Assembly (NCBI GenBank): GCA_034505795.1
Contig: JAPDQM010000011.1
Coordinates: 1-64,000 of the forward strand
Origin: Thermofontimicrobium_A sp034505795
Lineage (GTDB): Bacteria > Zhuqueibacterota > Zhuqueibacteria > Thermofontimicrobiales > Thermofontimicrobiaceae
Length of the DNA: 64,000 nt
Direction of reading: 5' to 3'
Part shown: piece after piece, positions 33,715 to 42,592 of the stretch
Layout: each line of letters starts with the position of its first letter
Position numbering within the stretch: position 1 is the first letter of the stretch
Program-made: the position numbers and the translations under genes
The notes under the pieces: model-generated
The model's database searches: none
What the model was told of the DNA's origin: nothing
Seen by the model: the letters and a program-made list of their open reading frames with translations, nothing else

Positions 33715-36342
33715 ATGACATTAGATAAATTTACTGTTAAAGCTCAAGAAGCGGTAATGCATGCCCAGCAATATGCGCAGGAAAATGGGCAGCAACAGAT
33801 CGAAGTCGAGCATCTGCTCAAATCGCTGTTGGACGACAGCGAGGGGGTTCCGCAGGCTATTTTGAAAAAGATCGGCGTCAATATCGGCTTAATACAGAGC
33901 CGAGTCGAAGATGAGTTACAAAAACTACCTCGCGTCTCTGGCGGTGGAGCAGTGGGCAGCGTTTATATATCCCCGCGCTTAAACAACGTGCTGAATGCAG
34001 CCATGAGCGAGATGCGGCAATTGAAAGATGAATTCGTTAGCACCGAACATCTGTTGTTGGCTATTCTCGGCGAGAAAGGTTCGCCCTCAGCTGCCCTGTT
34101 GCAAGCAGCCGGGGTAAACAAGGATCTAATTTATCGAGTGCTCAAAGAAATTCGCGGTACTCAGCGCGTGGTTGACCAAAATCCCGAAGATAAATATCAA
34201 GCGCTGGAAAGATTTGGCCGCGATCTAACCGATTTAGCCCATCGTGGCAAATTGGATCCGGTAATTGGGCGCGATGATGAAATCCGGCGAGCAATTCAGG
34301 TCCTCTCGCGGCGCACTAAAAATAATCCAGTGTTGGTCGGAGACCCCGGTGTTGGGAAAACAGCGATTATTGAGGGGATTGCCCAGCGCATTGCCAGTGG
34401 CGATGTGCCTGAAGGACTAAAGAATAAGCGGGTCATTCAACTGGATATGGGTGCGCTCATCGCTGGTGCCAAGTACCGGGGCGAATTTGAAGACCGATTA
34501 AAAGCGGTGCTTAAAGAAATTCAGGAGGCGGAGGGCAGTATTATTCTGTTTATTGATGAACTGCACACGATTGTTGGTGCGGGCGCTGCCGAAGGCGCGG
34601 TAGATGCGGGCAATATGTTAAAACCCATGCTGGCTCGCGGCGAACTCCGACTGATTGGCGCGACAACGCTGGATGAATATCGCAAATACATCGAAAAAGA
34701 CAAAGCGCTGGAACGACGTTTTCAGCCGGTCATGGTCGATGAACCATCGGTGGAGGAGACTATATCAATTCTCCGCGGCTTGAAAGAGCGCTATGAAGTG
34801 CATCATGGCGTACGCATTTCAGATGGCGCGATTGTGGCAGCAGCCACACTTTCGCATCGGTATATTAGTGAGCGGTTTTTGCCAGATAAGGCGATTGATT
34901 TGATCGATGAAGCGGCGGCGAAATTGCGTACCGAAATCGATTCCATGCCCGAAGAAATCGATGAAATCGAGCGCCGCATCAAACAGCTTGAAATCGAACA
35001 GGTGGCATTGAAAAAAGAGAAAGATGCGGCTTCGAAGGAGCGCTTGGAGGGCATCAAAAATGAACTGGCTAATTTAAAAGAACAATCATCGCAGCTTAAG
35101 GGCCGCTGGCAAGCTGAAAAGGAGAAAATCAAAGAAATTCGTGCAACCAAAGAGCAGATCGAGCAGGTCCGGATTGATACCGAAAAAGCCGAACGCCAGG
35201 GCGACTACAATCGAGCAGCGGAGTTGAAATATGGCCGCATGACTGAACTGAATAAAAAGCTCGAAACCTTGAATCAGGAACTCGCTGAGCTGCATCAGCA
35301 GGGTTCTTTGCTAAAAGAGGAAGTGGGCGAAGACGATATTGCTGAAATTGTGTCTCGCTGGACTGGAATACCGGTGAGCAAAATGCTGGAAAGCGAGAAA
35401 CAGAAAATCTTGAAGATGGCCGATCGACTGCGCCGCCGAGTGGTGGGCCAGGATGAGGCCATTGAAGCGGTTTCCTTTGCCGTTCGGAGATCACGAGCCG
35501 GATTGAGCGAAGAAAATCGACCGATTGGTTCATTTATATTTCTTGGGCCAACAGGCGTGGGCAAAACCGAGTTAGCGCGGGCGCTGGCCGAATTTATGTT
35601 CGACGATGAGAACGCAATCGTTCGCATCGATATGTCTGAATATATGGAGCAATTCAGCGTCTCTCGGTTGATCGGAGCGCCACCGGGATATGTCGGTTAT
35701 GAAGAGGGTGGCCAATTGACCGAAGCCATCCGGCGCAAGCCCTATTCAGTGGTATTGCTGGATGAAATCGAAAAGGCGCACCCGGAAGTCTTTAACATCT
35801 TGCTCCAGGTCCTCGATGATGGGCGGTTGACAGATAGCAAAGGTCACGTCGTCAACTTTAAAAATACCATTATCATCATGACGTCCAATCTCGGCGCGGA
35901 TCGTATCATGGAGCGATTCCAGTCGATGACCGATGCCAATCGTGATCAAATTTACGAGGAGACCCGGAATGAAATTTTACAGTTGTTACGACTGCGATTG
36001 CGACCGGAATTCCTGAACCGTATCGATGAGATCATTGTATTTCATCCGCTCACGAGAGAGAATATCAAAGCGATTGTTGATATTTTGTTTGAACGATTCG
36101 TTCGCAGTGCCCTGGTGCGCCAGGGATTGGATGCACAATTAACCGAAGCAGCCAAGCAATATCTGGCCGATGCTGGCTATGATCCCATCTTTGGTGCTCG
36201 GCCGTTGAAACGAATCATGCAGAAAGAACTGATCAATCAGATTTCGACCCAAATTCTCCAGGGTGATTTTGTTCAAGGCAATCGACTGATAATTGATTAT
36301 CATGATGGTGAATTGAAAATAGACAAAAGCGGAGATAATTAA
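33715..36342 (+). CDS. clpB: ATP-dependent disaggregase ClpB
   Basis: 875 residues, full length. ClpB forms a hexameric ring that pulls proteins out of aggregates together with DnaK. Order: N-domain repeats (KFTVKAQEAVMHAQQYAQEN), nucleotide domain 1 with GDPGVGKTAIIEGIAQRI, a middle coiled-coil (about 410-525) that distinguishes ClpB from ClpA/C, nucleotide domain 2 with GPTGVGKTELARALAEFMF and VVLLDEIEKAHPEVFN, and the C-terminal D2-small domain with GARPLKRIMQKELINQI. The first gene of a two-gene unit with thioredoxin 2 bp downstream. Confidence 0.98.
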   Translation: MTLDKFTVKAQEAVMHAQQYAQENGQQQIEVEHLLKSLLDDSEGVPQAILKKIGVNIGLIQSRVEDELQKLPRVSGGGAVGSVYISPRLNNVLNAAMSEMRQLKDEFVSTEHLLLAILGEKGSPSAALLQAAGVNKDLIYRVLKEIRGTQRVVDQNPEDKYQALERFGRDLTDLAHRGKLDPVIGRDDEIRRAIQVLSRRTKNNPVLVGDPGVGKTAIIEGIAQRIASGDVPEGLKNKRVIQLDMGALIAGAKYRGEFEDRLKAVLKEIQEAEGSIILFIDELHTIVGAGAAEGAVDAGNMLKPMLARGELRLIGATTLDEYRKYIEKDKALERRFQPVMVDEPSVEETISILRGLKERYEVHHGVRISDGAIVAAATLSHRYISERFLPDKAIDLIDEAAAKLRTEIDSMPEEIDEIERRIKQLEIEQVALKKEKDAASKERLEGIKNELANLKEQSSQLKGRWQAEKEKIKEIRATKEQIEQVRIDTEKAERQGDYNRAAELKYGRMTELNKKLETLNQELAELHQQGSLLKEEVGEDDIAEIVSRWTGIPVSKMLESEKQKILKMADRLRRRVVGQDEAIEAVSFAVRRSRAGLSEENRPIGSFIFLGPTGVGKTELARALAEFMFDDENAIVRIDMSEYMEQFSVSRLIGAPPGYVGYEEGGQLTEAIRRKPYSVVLLDEIEKAHPEVFNILLQVLDDGRLTDSKGHVVNFKNTIIIMTSNLGADRIMERFQSMTDANRDQIYEETRNEILQLLRLRLRPEFLNRIDEIIVFHPLTRENIKAIVDILFERFVRSALVRQGLDAQLTEAAKQYLADAGYDPIFGARPLKRIMQKELINQISTQILQGDFVQGNRLIIDYHDGELKIDKSGDN

Positions 36343-36344
36343 TC

Positions 36345-36662
36345 GTGAAGAAAAAGTTACCAAAGTCATTTACTCAATTGATACAGCAATCTGAGCTGCC
36401 CGTAGTGGTCGATTTTTGGGCCGAATGGTGTGGGCCGTGCAAAATGGTCTCACCAAGCCTGGAGCGGATCGCCCAGGAATTTAGCGGACAACTTCTGGTT
36501 GTTAAAATTAATGTGGATGAAAAACCGCACATTGCAGCGCAATATCAAATCCAGAGCATTCCAACGATTATGATGTTTAAAAATGGTCGTTCGATTATGC
36601 GCGTGGTGGGTGCACAGCCGTATGAAGCATTGAAACGGCAAATTCAGAGCGCGCTATCTTAG
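36345..36662 (+). CDS. Thioredoxin
   Basis: 105 residues, GTG start 2 bp after the clpB stop. VVVDFWAEWCGPCKMVSPSLERIA carries the WCGPC active site (Cys29, Cys32), and the cis-proline is in IQSIPTIMMFKNG. A cytoplasmic disulfide reductase. Its coupling to clpB suggests a shared stress response. Its 3' end overlaps the convergent glycosyltransferase gene by 68 bp. Confidence 0.96.
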   Translation: MKKKLPKSFTQLIQQSELPVVVDFWAEWCGPCKMVSPSLERIAQEFSGQLLVVKINVDEKPHIAAQYQIQSIPTIMMFKNGRSIMRVVGAQPYEALKRQIQSALS

Positions 36663-37572
36663 CATGAATCGCCGGGCGATTGGTTGGCGCGGTGGCAATA
36701 AAGCTATTGCCATCGCGAAACCGATAGCTCTTGTACCCATTCCACAGTCCTTGAAGGCCGCGCCTGAAAATGTTGAGCTGGCGATATTTCAGACTGGCAG
36801 CTACTAGCTCAACGATTCGATAGGCAAGGTAGATTGGAGCGACACGATAGCTAAAATTCTTGTAAAATAGAAGGCTCGAATTGTGCCCATACCAAAAATA
36901 CCAACGCTGCCAATAATCTGCCGCGTTCGTGATTGAAGTCGGTTCCAGGTGGATCACGCTGGCGTCAGGTTCGAATACGATTTCATAACCGATTGCTTTG
37001 ACGCGAAGGCAAGCGTCAACATCATCCAATATGCCTGTCCCCATAAATCGAGTATCAAAACCATGCACCTTCAACAATGCTTCTTTGCGAAACGACAAAT
37101 TGAAACCATAGCCAAAGTCAATTCTGGTGCGAGTGTTGCTGTGGAAATTTTCCACTAACTGGCCGGTGAGCCAATTGATTTGTCCCACCTTGTGCGATTG
37201 AATTTCGCCGTTGTTTTCAACGATTTTGCCGGCCACGCTACCAATTGACGAATCGGAATAATTCCGCTCGTGCGCCTGTAGCCATTGTTGGGTCGGAATT
37301 ATGGCATCATCACAGAAAACGACAATCTCACCTCGCGCCAACTGCACCCCCCAATTGCGGGGCGAAATGGATTCATCGGATGGAAGCTGGAACCAACGCA
37401 ACCGACCATTGAGGTTCAAAACAGCAGCATCGTCCAACTCCTCTACCATACTAATGACCACAATTTCATAACTGGGATGGCTGAGCTGACCAAGTCGCTT
37501 TAGCGTCTGCATTAGAATTTCTTTTTGGTGCGCAGCAATTACAATAATTGATATCTTTGGCTGGAATGCCAT
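36595..37572 (-). CDS. Family-2 glycosyltransferase
   Basis: 325 residues, GGAG ribosome site 5 nt before the ATG. GT-A fold: PKISIIVIAAHQKEILMQTLKRL, then GVQLARGEIVVFCDDAIIPTQQWL where CDD is the DxD-type metal site, GYGFNLSFRKEALLKVHGFDTRFMGTGILDDVDACLRVKAIGYEI, and a C-terminal tail without long hydrophobic segments. It transfers a sugar from a nucleotide sugar to an unknown acceptor. It stands alone, not in a polysaccharide cluster. The last 22 codons overlap the end of the thioredoxin gene on the other strand. Confidence 0.9.
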   Translation of the reverse strand: MAFQPKISIIVIAAHQKEILMQTLKRLGQLSHPSYEIVVISMVEELDDAAVLNLNGRLRWFQLPSDESISPRNWGVQLARGEIVVFCDDAIIPTQQWLQAHERNYSDSSIGSVAGKIVENNGEIQSHKVGQINWLTGQLVENFHSNTRTRIDFGYGFNLSFRKEALLKVHGFDTRFMGTGILDDVDACLRVKAIGYEIVFEPDASVIHLEPTSITNAADYWQRWYFWYGHNSSLLFYKNFSYRVAPIYLAYRIVELVAASLKYRQLNIFRRGLQGLWNGYKSYRFRDGNSFIATAPTNRPAIHAKIARSEFAVSMLHTAVHPPRA

Positions 37573-37898
37573 CTGCTCTCCATTGCCCTACTGGCTTGAT
37601 ATACACGCTGTGATAACGCTGCCGGAGGTGAAGTCACAGGACATTATTGACAACGACCACCGCATTCACGTTTAGAGTGTTCAAACAGTATGCCACGGGA
37701 GCGTAAAAGCGACCCAGTCACAATTCATCTATTTTGATTGCAACTATTTCTATTTCTAATTATTTCGAATGACTTCGCTTATTAGTCATTAAATTAAATA
37801 GAGCTATCACGACTTTTGCTTGATCACTATGGCTGACCTGGTTATACCATTTTGCAATTTTATAGGGGCGAAAATAGCTACCAGAGAACGCCTGCGCA
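37573..37898. other. Intergenic region, nothing recognised
   Basis: 326 bp between two minus-strand genes (M14 peptidase and glycosyltransferase). No gene, RNA or clear terminator seen. Confidence 0.5.
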
Positions 37899-38897
37899 TT
37901 ATCGGGTGATCCAATTCATCAAAAAGAGCGCGGCTGGAAGATTTTCCGCAAAAGTGGGCTGAATTTGATCTTCTGGTAGTTCAAATCCTGGATAACTACT
38001 GGCCGGTCGCAATTCGATGGTATAGGCAGGACTGCCCAAAAGCGCATACAGCCAATCCACCGTATCGCCACTGGCCAGGTAGAGGGTCGACGCCTGGCCG
38101 GCAGTATAATTTACGCCATGGACTGACCGAATTTTGTGCGCCATGACCACCGCCAGACTATCCAGCAGCGCTTTATTCGGAGCCGGGGAATAGGTATAAC
38201 CCCAGGCATAGAGAATCAGTTGACTAAAATTATGATAGCTAATTAACGCTTTCGGTGCGACTTGCTGCAAAAAATCTCGTACAGCTTGCGTCTCCGGCTC
38301 GGAAAAAGGCGATGGCCCGCGATAGATTTCAGAATACGTATCGCCCGAAGAACCTGGTCCGCCCCACTGATAGCTGTAATTTCGATTAAGATCCACTCCA
38401 AAGGTGCCATCACCATTGTTGCGACGGTTTTTGCGCCACAGTCTATCCGTGGTCACCGAATATTGGTGACCATCAGGATTGATCATGGGCAGGATCCAGA
38501 TTTCCGAATGATCAATTAGCCGCGTCACCAGCGTATCGATAGCATAGTTTTCCACCAGATATTTGGCAATTAAAAATGGCACATCCACCGAAATCCATTC
38601 ACGGGCATGGTGGCAACCCAGCAGCACGGCCACTGGCTCATCTTCATCCTGATTCACCCGATTGCTGATTTTAATCGCCCATAGCTCTCGTTGCTGGACC
38701 GATTTGCCAATGGAACTAACCGCTGCAATGGCGGGATGGCTGCTGGCCAGTGCATGCAATTCAGCGTCGATTTCGGCATAGGTATGATACAAACCAGCAG
38801 TGGGATCGGTCGGACCATTGTCGCAGGTGCTATTGATTCCAAATAATATCAGAATAATGGAGCATAGAATTCGCGCAAGGTATTTTATGGCTGTCAT
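37899..38897 (-). CDS. Secreted M14 zinc carboxypeptidase
   Basis: 332 residues from the ATG at 38897, with GGGAGG 7 nt upstream; its A is the last base of the upstream stop codon (TGATG). A signal sequence (YLARILCSIILILFGI) is followed directly by the peptidase: HTYAEIDAELHALAS, GCHHAREWIS with the HxxE zinc ligands, NPDGHQYS, WRKNRRNN...GVDLNRNYSYQWGG, the third zinc His in SYHNFSQLILYAWG, and YTIELRP with the general-base Glu. The enzyme lacks an N-terminal propeptide of its own; the gene before it encodes one-like protein. Confidence 0.93.
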   Translation of the reverse strand: MTAIKYLARILCSIILILFGINSTCDNGPTDPTAGLYHTYAEIDAELHALASSHPAIAAVSSIGKSVQQRELWAIKISNRVNQDEDEPVAVLLGCHHAREWISVDVPFLIAKYLVENYAIDTLVTRLIDHSEIWILPMINPDGHQYSVTTDRLWRKNRRNNGDGTFGVDLNRNYSYQWGGPGSSGDTYSEIYRGPSPFSEPETQAVRDFLQQVAPKALISYHNFSQLILYAWGYTYSPAPNKALLDSLAVVMAHKIRSVHGVNYTAGQASTLYLASGDTVDWLYALLGSPAYTIELRPASSYPGFELPEDQIQPTFAENLPAALFLMNWITR

Positions 38898-39343
38898 CAC
38901 TTTTCCTCCCGCTGCCTGGCATCCTGGGATATAATTGCCACAGTCAATCCTGCCTGCCGCAGCTTTTCGATATAAATGTCATACGCTCGAGCAATAGCGG
39001 TATCGTTTTTCATTTCCCAGAGATCGATGCCCGAATTCACCACGATTTGGCGATCGGTCGAATCCTTTACATAAATTTTCACCAATCGCTGCACCATGTC
39101 CGCTTCCCTAATCGGCTCGGATTTTAAATCCTGAATGGCAACCATCTTATCCGTTTTGATGATCACATAATCTGGCTGCTGCACAATAATTTCGGCGCCA
39201 GCATCGCGCAGCCGTTGCACCTCGGCCTCGCTTTGGTAATAAACTTTTTGTAGCGGTCGCTGAGCTGCCTGTTGCGGCTGCTGTTCGGATTGACAGCAGA
39301 TAAAAATTAGCCAGGCAACCAATAAAAAATTTAATCTGAGCAT
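38897..39343 (-). CDS. Lipoprotein-like protein resembling an M14 carboxypeptidase propeptide
   Basis: 148 residues with an AGGAGG site before the ATG. The signal sequence ends FICCQSEQ, a loose lipobox. The mature part has two similar units: KVYYQSEAEVQRLRDAGAEIIVQQPDYVIIKTDKMVAIQDL and KIYVKDSTDRQIVVNSGIDLWEMKNDTAIARAYDIYIEKLRQAGLTVAII. These follow the 'vYV....l..lGldvwe...d....v......L..aG..v' pattern of bacterial M14 propeptides. The stop overlaps the peptidase start (TGATG), so the two are made together. Likely a trans-acting propeptide, inhibitor or chaperone; this is inference. Confidence 0.8.
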   Translation of the reverse strand: MLRLNFLLVAWLIFICCQSEQQPQQAAQRPLQKVYYQSEAEVQRLRDAGAEIIVQQPDYVIIKTDKMVAIQDLKSEPIREADMVQRLVKIYVKDSTDRQIVVNSGIDLWEMKNDTAIARAYDIYIEKLRQAGLTVAIISQDARQREEK

Positions 39344-39659
39344 GGTGGTTGATCCTCCTGAATGTTATTTAAAATGCCTTAATGCAAAAAATTTCAATTG
39401 TTGAATGGCGCAATTTTATCGGCTTTCAAAAACAGTTGGTTTCATTCAACCGTTGGACAATGGAGCCAGTTTTTATCAGCCGGTTCGATGAGCCCAGGGG
39501 ATGAACAATCTGGCGTAGAAAATTTTGATGCCAATTGCAAAAAGATTTGCAGCCAAAGCCAGCATTCGAATTCATGCCACAATAGCGGTAGATCCGAGCT
39601 TTCTGACATGTATTGTTTGCCAAAACAAAAGACGCTACCGACGAATAAACAAAAAAATG
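39344..39659. other. Intergenic region, nothing firm
   Basis: 316 bp between minus-strand genes. It must hold the promoter of the prodomain-like/carboxypeptidase pair. No conserved gene or RNA seen; a 91-codon plus-strand frame here has no family character. Confidence 0.5.
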
Positions 39660-40613
39660 TTAGTTCGATTTAAATAGCGGCACAGCTTCCATAGCCATCT
39701 GCTGCAGTCGTTGGCTTTCTTCGGTTGTGATCGGTTCAATTTGTTGGGCAATAGTCACCGCTTTCCAGAAAAACGTTTCCTCTCCTGGTGGGATGGCCGC
39801 AGTAGTGCCCTGAGATAACGTAAATCGCAAGGCCAATGCGGCGAGTTCACTGTCCACCACCGGAATATACCATAGCTTCGGGTACGGTTTGGTGGTTCCA
39901 GGCGGCACCGGACCAAACGCCCACGATTTCAGCGCTAGAATCCCCATCTTTTTCTCACGGGCCGCGGCCACGACTTTTGAACCAAAATTGCCCTTGAACC
40001 AGCAAACGAAATTAATGGGAAACAGCACGGTATCGAAATCGAATTTTTCCATGGCCAAACGCGCGGCCGTCTCCGAATGTGCCGAAAAGCCCAGGTAACG
40101 AGTTTTCCCCTCCTGCTTGGCTTTGAGAAACAACTCCATCGCGCCGTCGGGGCCAAAGGCTTGCTCCACATCCTCCGCAGTGGTCAATGCATGGAGCTGA
40201 TAGAGATCGAAATGATCGGTCTCCAGCAGTTTGAGCGATTCATTCAATTCCCGTTCGGCACCGACTTTGGTGCGCTCCAGCGTTTTGCATGCCAGGAAAC
40301 ATCGCTGCCGATGCGGTTTCAGCGCAGGGCCCAATTGATACTGGGCGTTGCCGTACGTCGGCGCAATGTCGAAATAGTTCACCCCATGATCGTAGGCTCG
40401 AGCCACCAGATCGTTGGCCACAGGTTGTTCCATATTTCGCACGAGAATGCCTCCAAAACCGATGATCGATAATTTATCATCGGTGCGGCCCAATTTCCTC
40501 CTGGGTAAGGTGCCGGATTCCGGCATCTGCTTCGAACCGCAATTCAAATAGGATAATACCGTCAATCCGGCGCCCCCGAATAAACTGGTCTCGAGAAACT
40601 GTCGTCGATTCAT
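39660..40613 (-). CDS. Tat-exported aldo/keto reductase
   Basis: 317 residues from the ATG at 40613, with AAAGGAG 4-5 nt upstream. The N-terminus NRRQFLETSLFGGAGLTVLSYL is a twin-arginine signal, so the folded enzyme is exported. The AKR barrel has RRKLGRTDDKLSIIGFGG, YFDIAPTYGNAQ (Asp, Tyr), CKTLERT (Lys) and DLYQLHAL (His), the full catalytic tetrad. The substrate is unknown. It follows the metallophosphoesterase gene by 53 bp on the same strand. Confidence 0.92.
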   Translation of the reverse strand: MNRRQFLETSLFGGAGLTVLSYLNCGSKQMPESGTLPRRKLGRTDDKLSIIGFGGILVRNMEQPVANDLVARAYDHGVNYFDIAPTYGNAQYQLGPALKPHRQRCFLACKTLERTKVGAERELNESLKLLETDHFDLYQLHALTTAEDVEQAFGPDGAMELFLKAKQEGKTRYLGFSAHSETAARLAMEKFDFDTVLFPINFVCWFKGNFGSKVVAAAREKKMGILALKSWAFGPVPPGTTKPYPKLWYIPVVDSELAALALRFTLSQGTTAAIPPGEETFFWKAVTIAQQIEPITTEESQRLQQMAMEAVPLFKSN

Positions 40614-40666
40614 ATCGCTCCTTTCATTTTTGGTTTTCAAGCCATGATCATCCCCCCCTCGGATGC

Positions 40667-41836
40667 TCATTGATCACCAAGTTTGGTGTCAAAGTTCAAT
40701 GTGATATTCATAATTTCGGGCCGACTTCCCAGGCGCACCGGCGGCCCCCAGGTGCCCACGCCGCACGAAACATAGATGTGCGTATTGCCTTTTTTCAAAT
40801 AACCCCAGCTCTTTTCATAGACCTTGTTGGTGATGAAATTCAGTGGCCAGAGCTGACCGTGATGGGTATGACCTGACAATTGCAGATCAAAACCATTTTC
40901 GGCGGCCTCGCTTAGTTTGAACGGTTGATGATCCAGCAAAATCACCGGAAGTTGTTTGTTAACTTGCGCCATCAATTCCGCCAGGTCCTTTCGCTGCCGA
41001 CCTGCGAATTGCCTGCCGCTGCGATCCTCCCGTCCCACCAGATAGAGGCTCTGGTTGATGTTGACCACGCGATCCCGCAGCATCGTCACCCCATGGGCCT
41101 CGAGATACTCCACTGCGGCTTCCACGCCACCGATATATTCATGGTTGCCCGTGATGGCGTAGACACCGAATTTCGATCGGAGCTGTTGCAAGGCATCGCC
41201 CAGATTTTCCCGGATGACGGGTGCCAGGTCTTCATCCACCACATCTCCCACCAGAAGAATCAGATCCGGGTTCAGGGAATTGATCTTATTGACGATGTGG
41301 CAGAAGCGCTGGCGGCCGACAATGGTTCCCAGATGAATATCTGAAACCGCCACGATACGAATGCTATGCATATTCGTCTGTTTGTTGATCGCAACATTCA
41401 ATTCCCGCACCCGGAAGGCACAGGCATTGATAAAGCCAGCCAACACGGTTACCAAAACGATACCAATCGCGGCGATCAGCGCGGTCTGTTTCAAACGATC
41501 ATAATTGTTTGCGATCAGATGGAAAAAAGGCAGCCAGTGGTTGACCAGTCGGGCCAGATCGATCAACACCACGATCAAGAAAAAATAGAAGAACAGTGCA
41601 ATCCAGAACGAGCCGATCCAGACAAAAATATCGCTGACCAGCGAGAGATAAATCTTTTCCAGAAATCGACCGATGATATAAGAAAGCGCCAGAATCAGAA
41701 ATAAGATGAGATAAGGAATTCTGAATCGAGATTCCTGCGGAATTGTCTGCCAGCCCCGAATGAAAATGTAATAATTCGCCGAACCATAGATGGCCAGCAC
41801 AATGCTGAAAAAGATGATGAAGTTGATGGTTTTCAT
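40667..41836 (-). CDS. Membrane-anchored metallophosphoesterase (YkuE/YaeI-like)
   Basis: 389 residues. Four to five N-terminal membrane helices (about residues 5-140) precede a calcineurin-like domain: IRIVAVSDIHLGTIVG, LILLVGDVVDEDLAP, VYAITGNHEYIGGVEA, VILLDHQPF and LSGHTHHGQLWP. All metal-binding Asp/Asn/His positions are intact. Related proteins act on lipid A precursors or other membrane-associated phosphodiesters; the substrate here is not known. Confidence 0.92.
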   Translation of the reverse strand: MKTINFIIFFSIVLAIYGSANYYIFIRGWQTIPQESRFRIPYLILFLILALSYIIGRFLEKIYLSLVSDIFVWIGSFWIALFFYFFLIVVLIDLARLVNHWLPFFHLIANNYDRLKQTALIAAIGIVLVTVLAGFINACAFRVRELNVAINKQTNMHSIRIVAVSDIHLGTIVGRQRFCHIVNKINSLNPDLILLVGDVVDEDLAPVIRENLGDALQQLRSKFGVYAITGNHEYIGGVEAAVEYLEAHGVTMLRDRVVNINQSLYLVGREDRSGRQFAGRQRKDLAELMAQVNKQLPVILLDHQPFKLSEAAENGFDLQLSGHTHHGQLWPLNFITNKVYEKSWGYLKKGNTHIYVSCGVGTWGPPVRLGSRPEIMNITLNFDTKLGDQ

Positions 41837-42084
41837 AATTTCGGTTTTGATGCCAGGATAAAAATTGAATGAGCAATCTTATTTTGATGGAGAGAAAATA
41901 GCGAATTTAAAGCAGAAAAGCAAGCGGTTTTATCCGGGCCAGATCTTAATTTATTTTTCATTTGCATGGATGGAATTCTCTGGAACCGTTTTTCAAAAAG
42001 ATGCTTATGGAACGGGTTCAGGGTTCAGAGGTTCAGCGGTTCATGGTATCCAGTTCAGAGGGGGGGGTATTGAACCGCCAAACC

Positions 42085-42176
42085 AGGAACCCTGAACCGG
42101 GAACCCTGAACCGGGAACCCTGAACCGGGAACCCTGAACCGGGAACCCTGAACCGGGAACCCTGAACCGGGAACCC
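42085..42176. repeat. 14-bp tandem repeat
   Basis: Six copies of the unit GGGAACCCTGAACC; the CCTGAACC core starts at 42091, 42105, 42119, 42133, 42147 and 42161. The stretch 42016-42060 carries degenerate copies in the opposite orientation (GGGTTCAGGGTTCAG), so the region can fold back. All frames read through as low-complexity protein; no gene is called. The remaining 41837-42015 holds nothing recognised. Confidence 0.9.
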
Positions 42177-42252
42177 GCGCCGCTCGTTGTTGTCCCTCCA
42201 TTCGCTCAGCGCTGCGTCCCTTGCGCCTCGCTCATTCCGTGCTAACAACTTT

Positions 42253-42286
42253 ATCCTGTGAAGTATAGCAAGCTACTTCACAGGAT
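42253..42286. repeat. Perfect 13-bp hairpin next to the GIY-YIG element
   Basis: ATCCTGTGAAGTA paired with TACTTCACAGGAT, 8-nt loop. Its arms share the CCTGTGAA / TTCACAGG core with the inverted repeats around the neighbouring GIY-YIG gene, suggesting one repeat family. No U-run, so not a terminator. Confidence 0.8.
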
Positions 42287-42319
42287 GAACTCAAGGGTAT
42301 GGCTGAATATGGCACCAAC

Positions 42320-42334
42320 TTCACCCTGTGAAAT
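42320..42334 (-). repeat. Left 15-bp inverted repeat of the GIY-YIG element
   Basis: TTCACCCTGTGAAAT. Exact inverted copy of 42593-42607. The last codons and the stop of the GIY-YIG gene (TTC ACA GGG TGA) are inside it. The core is itself a short palindrome (TTCAC-CCT-GTGAA). Confidence 0.85.
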
Positions 42335-42581
42335 AATTTTTCAGCCTTTCTTTCAGATATCTCTTACCGTAAGTTGTCTTTAAGTATTTTTCCCGATGAG
42401 TAGCATCTTGTTGATTAAGAAAACCTTCAAAATAGATTAATTTCAATGGGCGTCGGTTTTTCGTTGAATTTACCTTTCCGGCGTTATGCTCTTCTAAACG
42501 GTGGCGTAAATCAGAAGTATAACCAGTATATAATTTCTTATCAACTTCACTTTGAAGCACGTAAACATAAAAATAGGACAT
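42321..42581 (-). CDS. Small GIY-YIG nuclease
   Basis: 86 residues, whole domain only. YFYVYVLQSEVDKKLYTGYTSDLRHRLEEHNAG has the two signature positions (YVY and YTG), the catalytic Arg (RHRLEEH) and then HREKYLKTTYGKRYLKERL with the metal-binding Glu. Stand-alone proteins of this type are common in FCB and other uncultured bacteria, often in several copies; their function is unknown. The gene, with its AGGAG site, is enclosed by perfect 15-bp inverted repeats, which hints at mobility. Confidence 0.92.
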   Translation of the reverse strand: MSYFYVYVLQSEVDKKLYTGYTSDLRHRLEEHNAGKVNSTKNRRPLKLIYFEGFLNQQDATHREKYLKTTYGKRYLKERLKNYFTG

Positions 42582-42592
42582 ATTATTCTCCT

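Noticed and set aside
39398..39673. 91-codon plus-strand frame in the intergenic region
   Set aside because: No start signal, no domain and an odd composition (Cys/Ser/Asn-rich).
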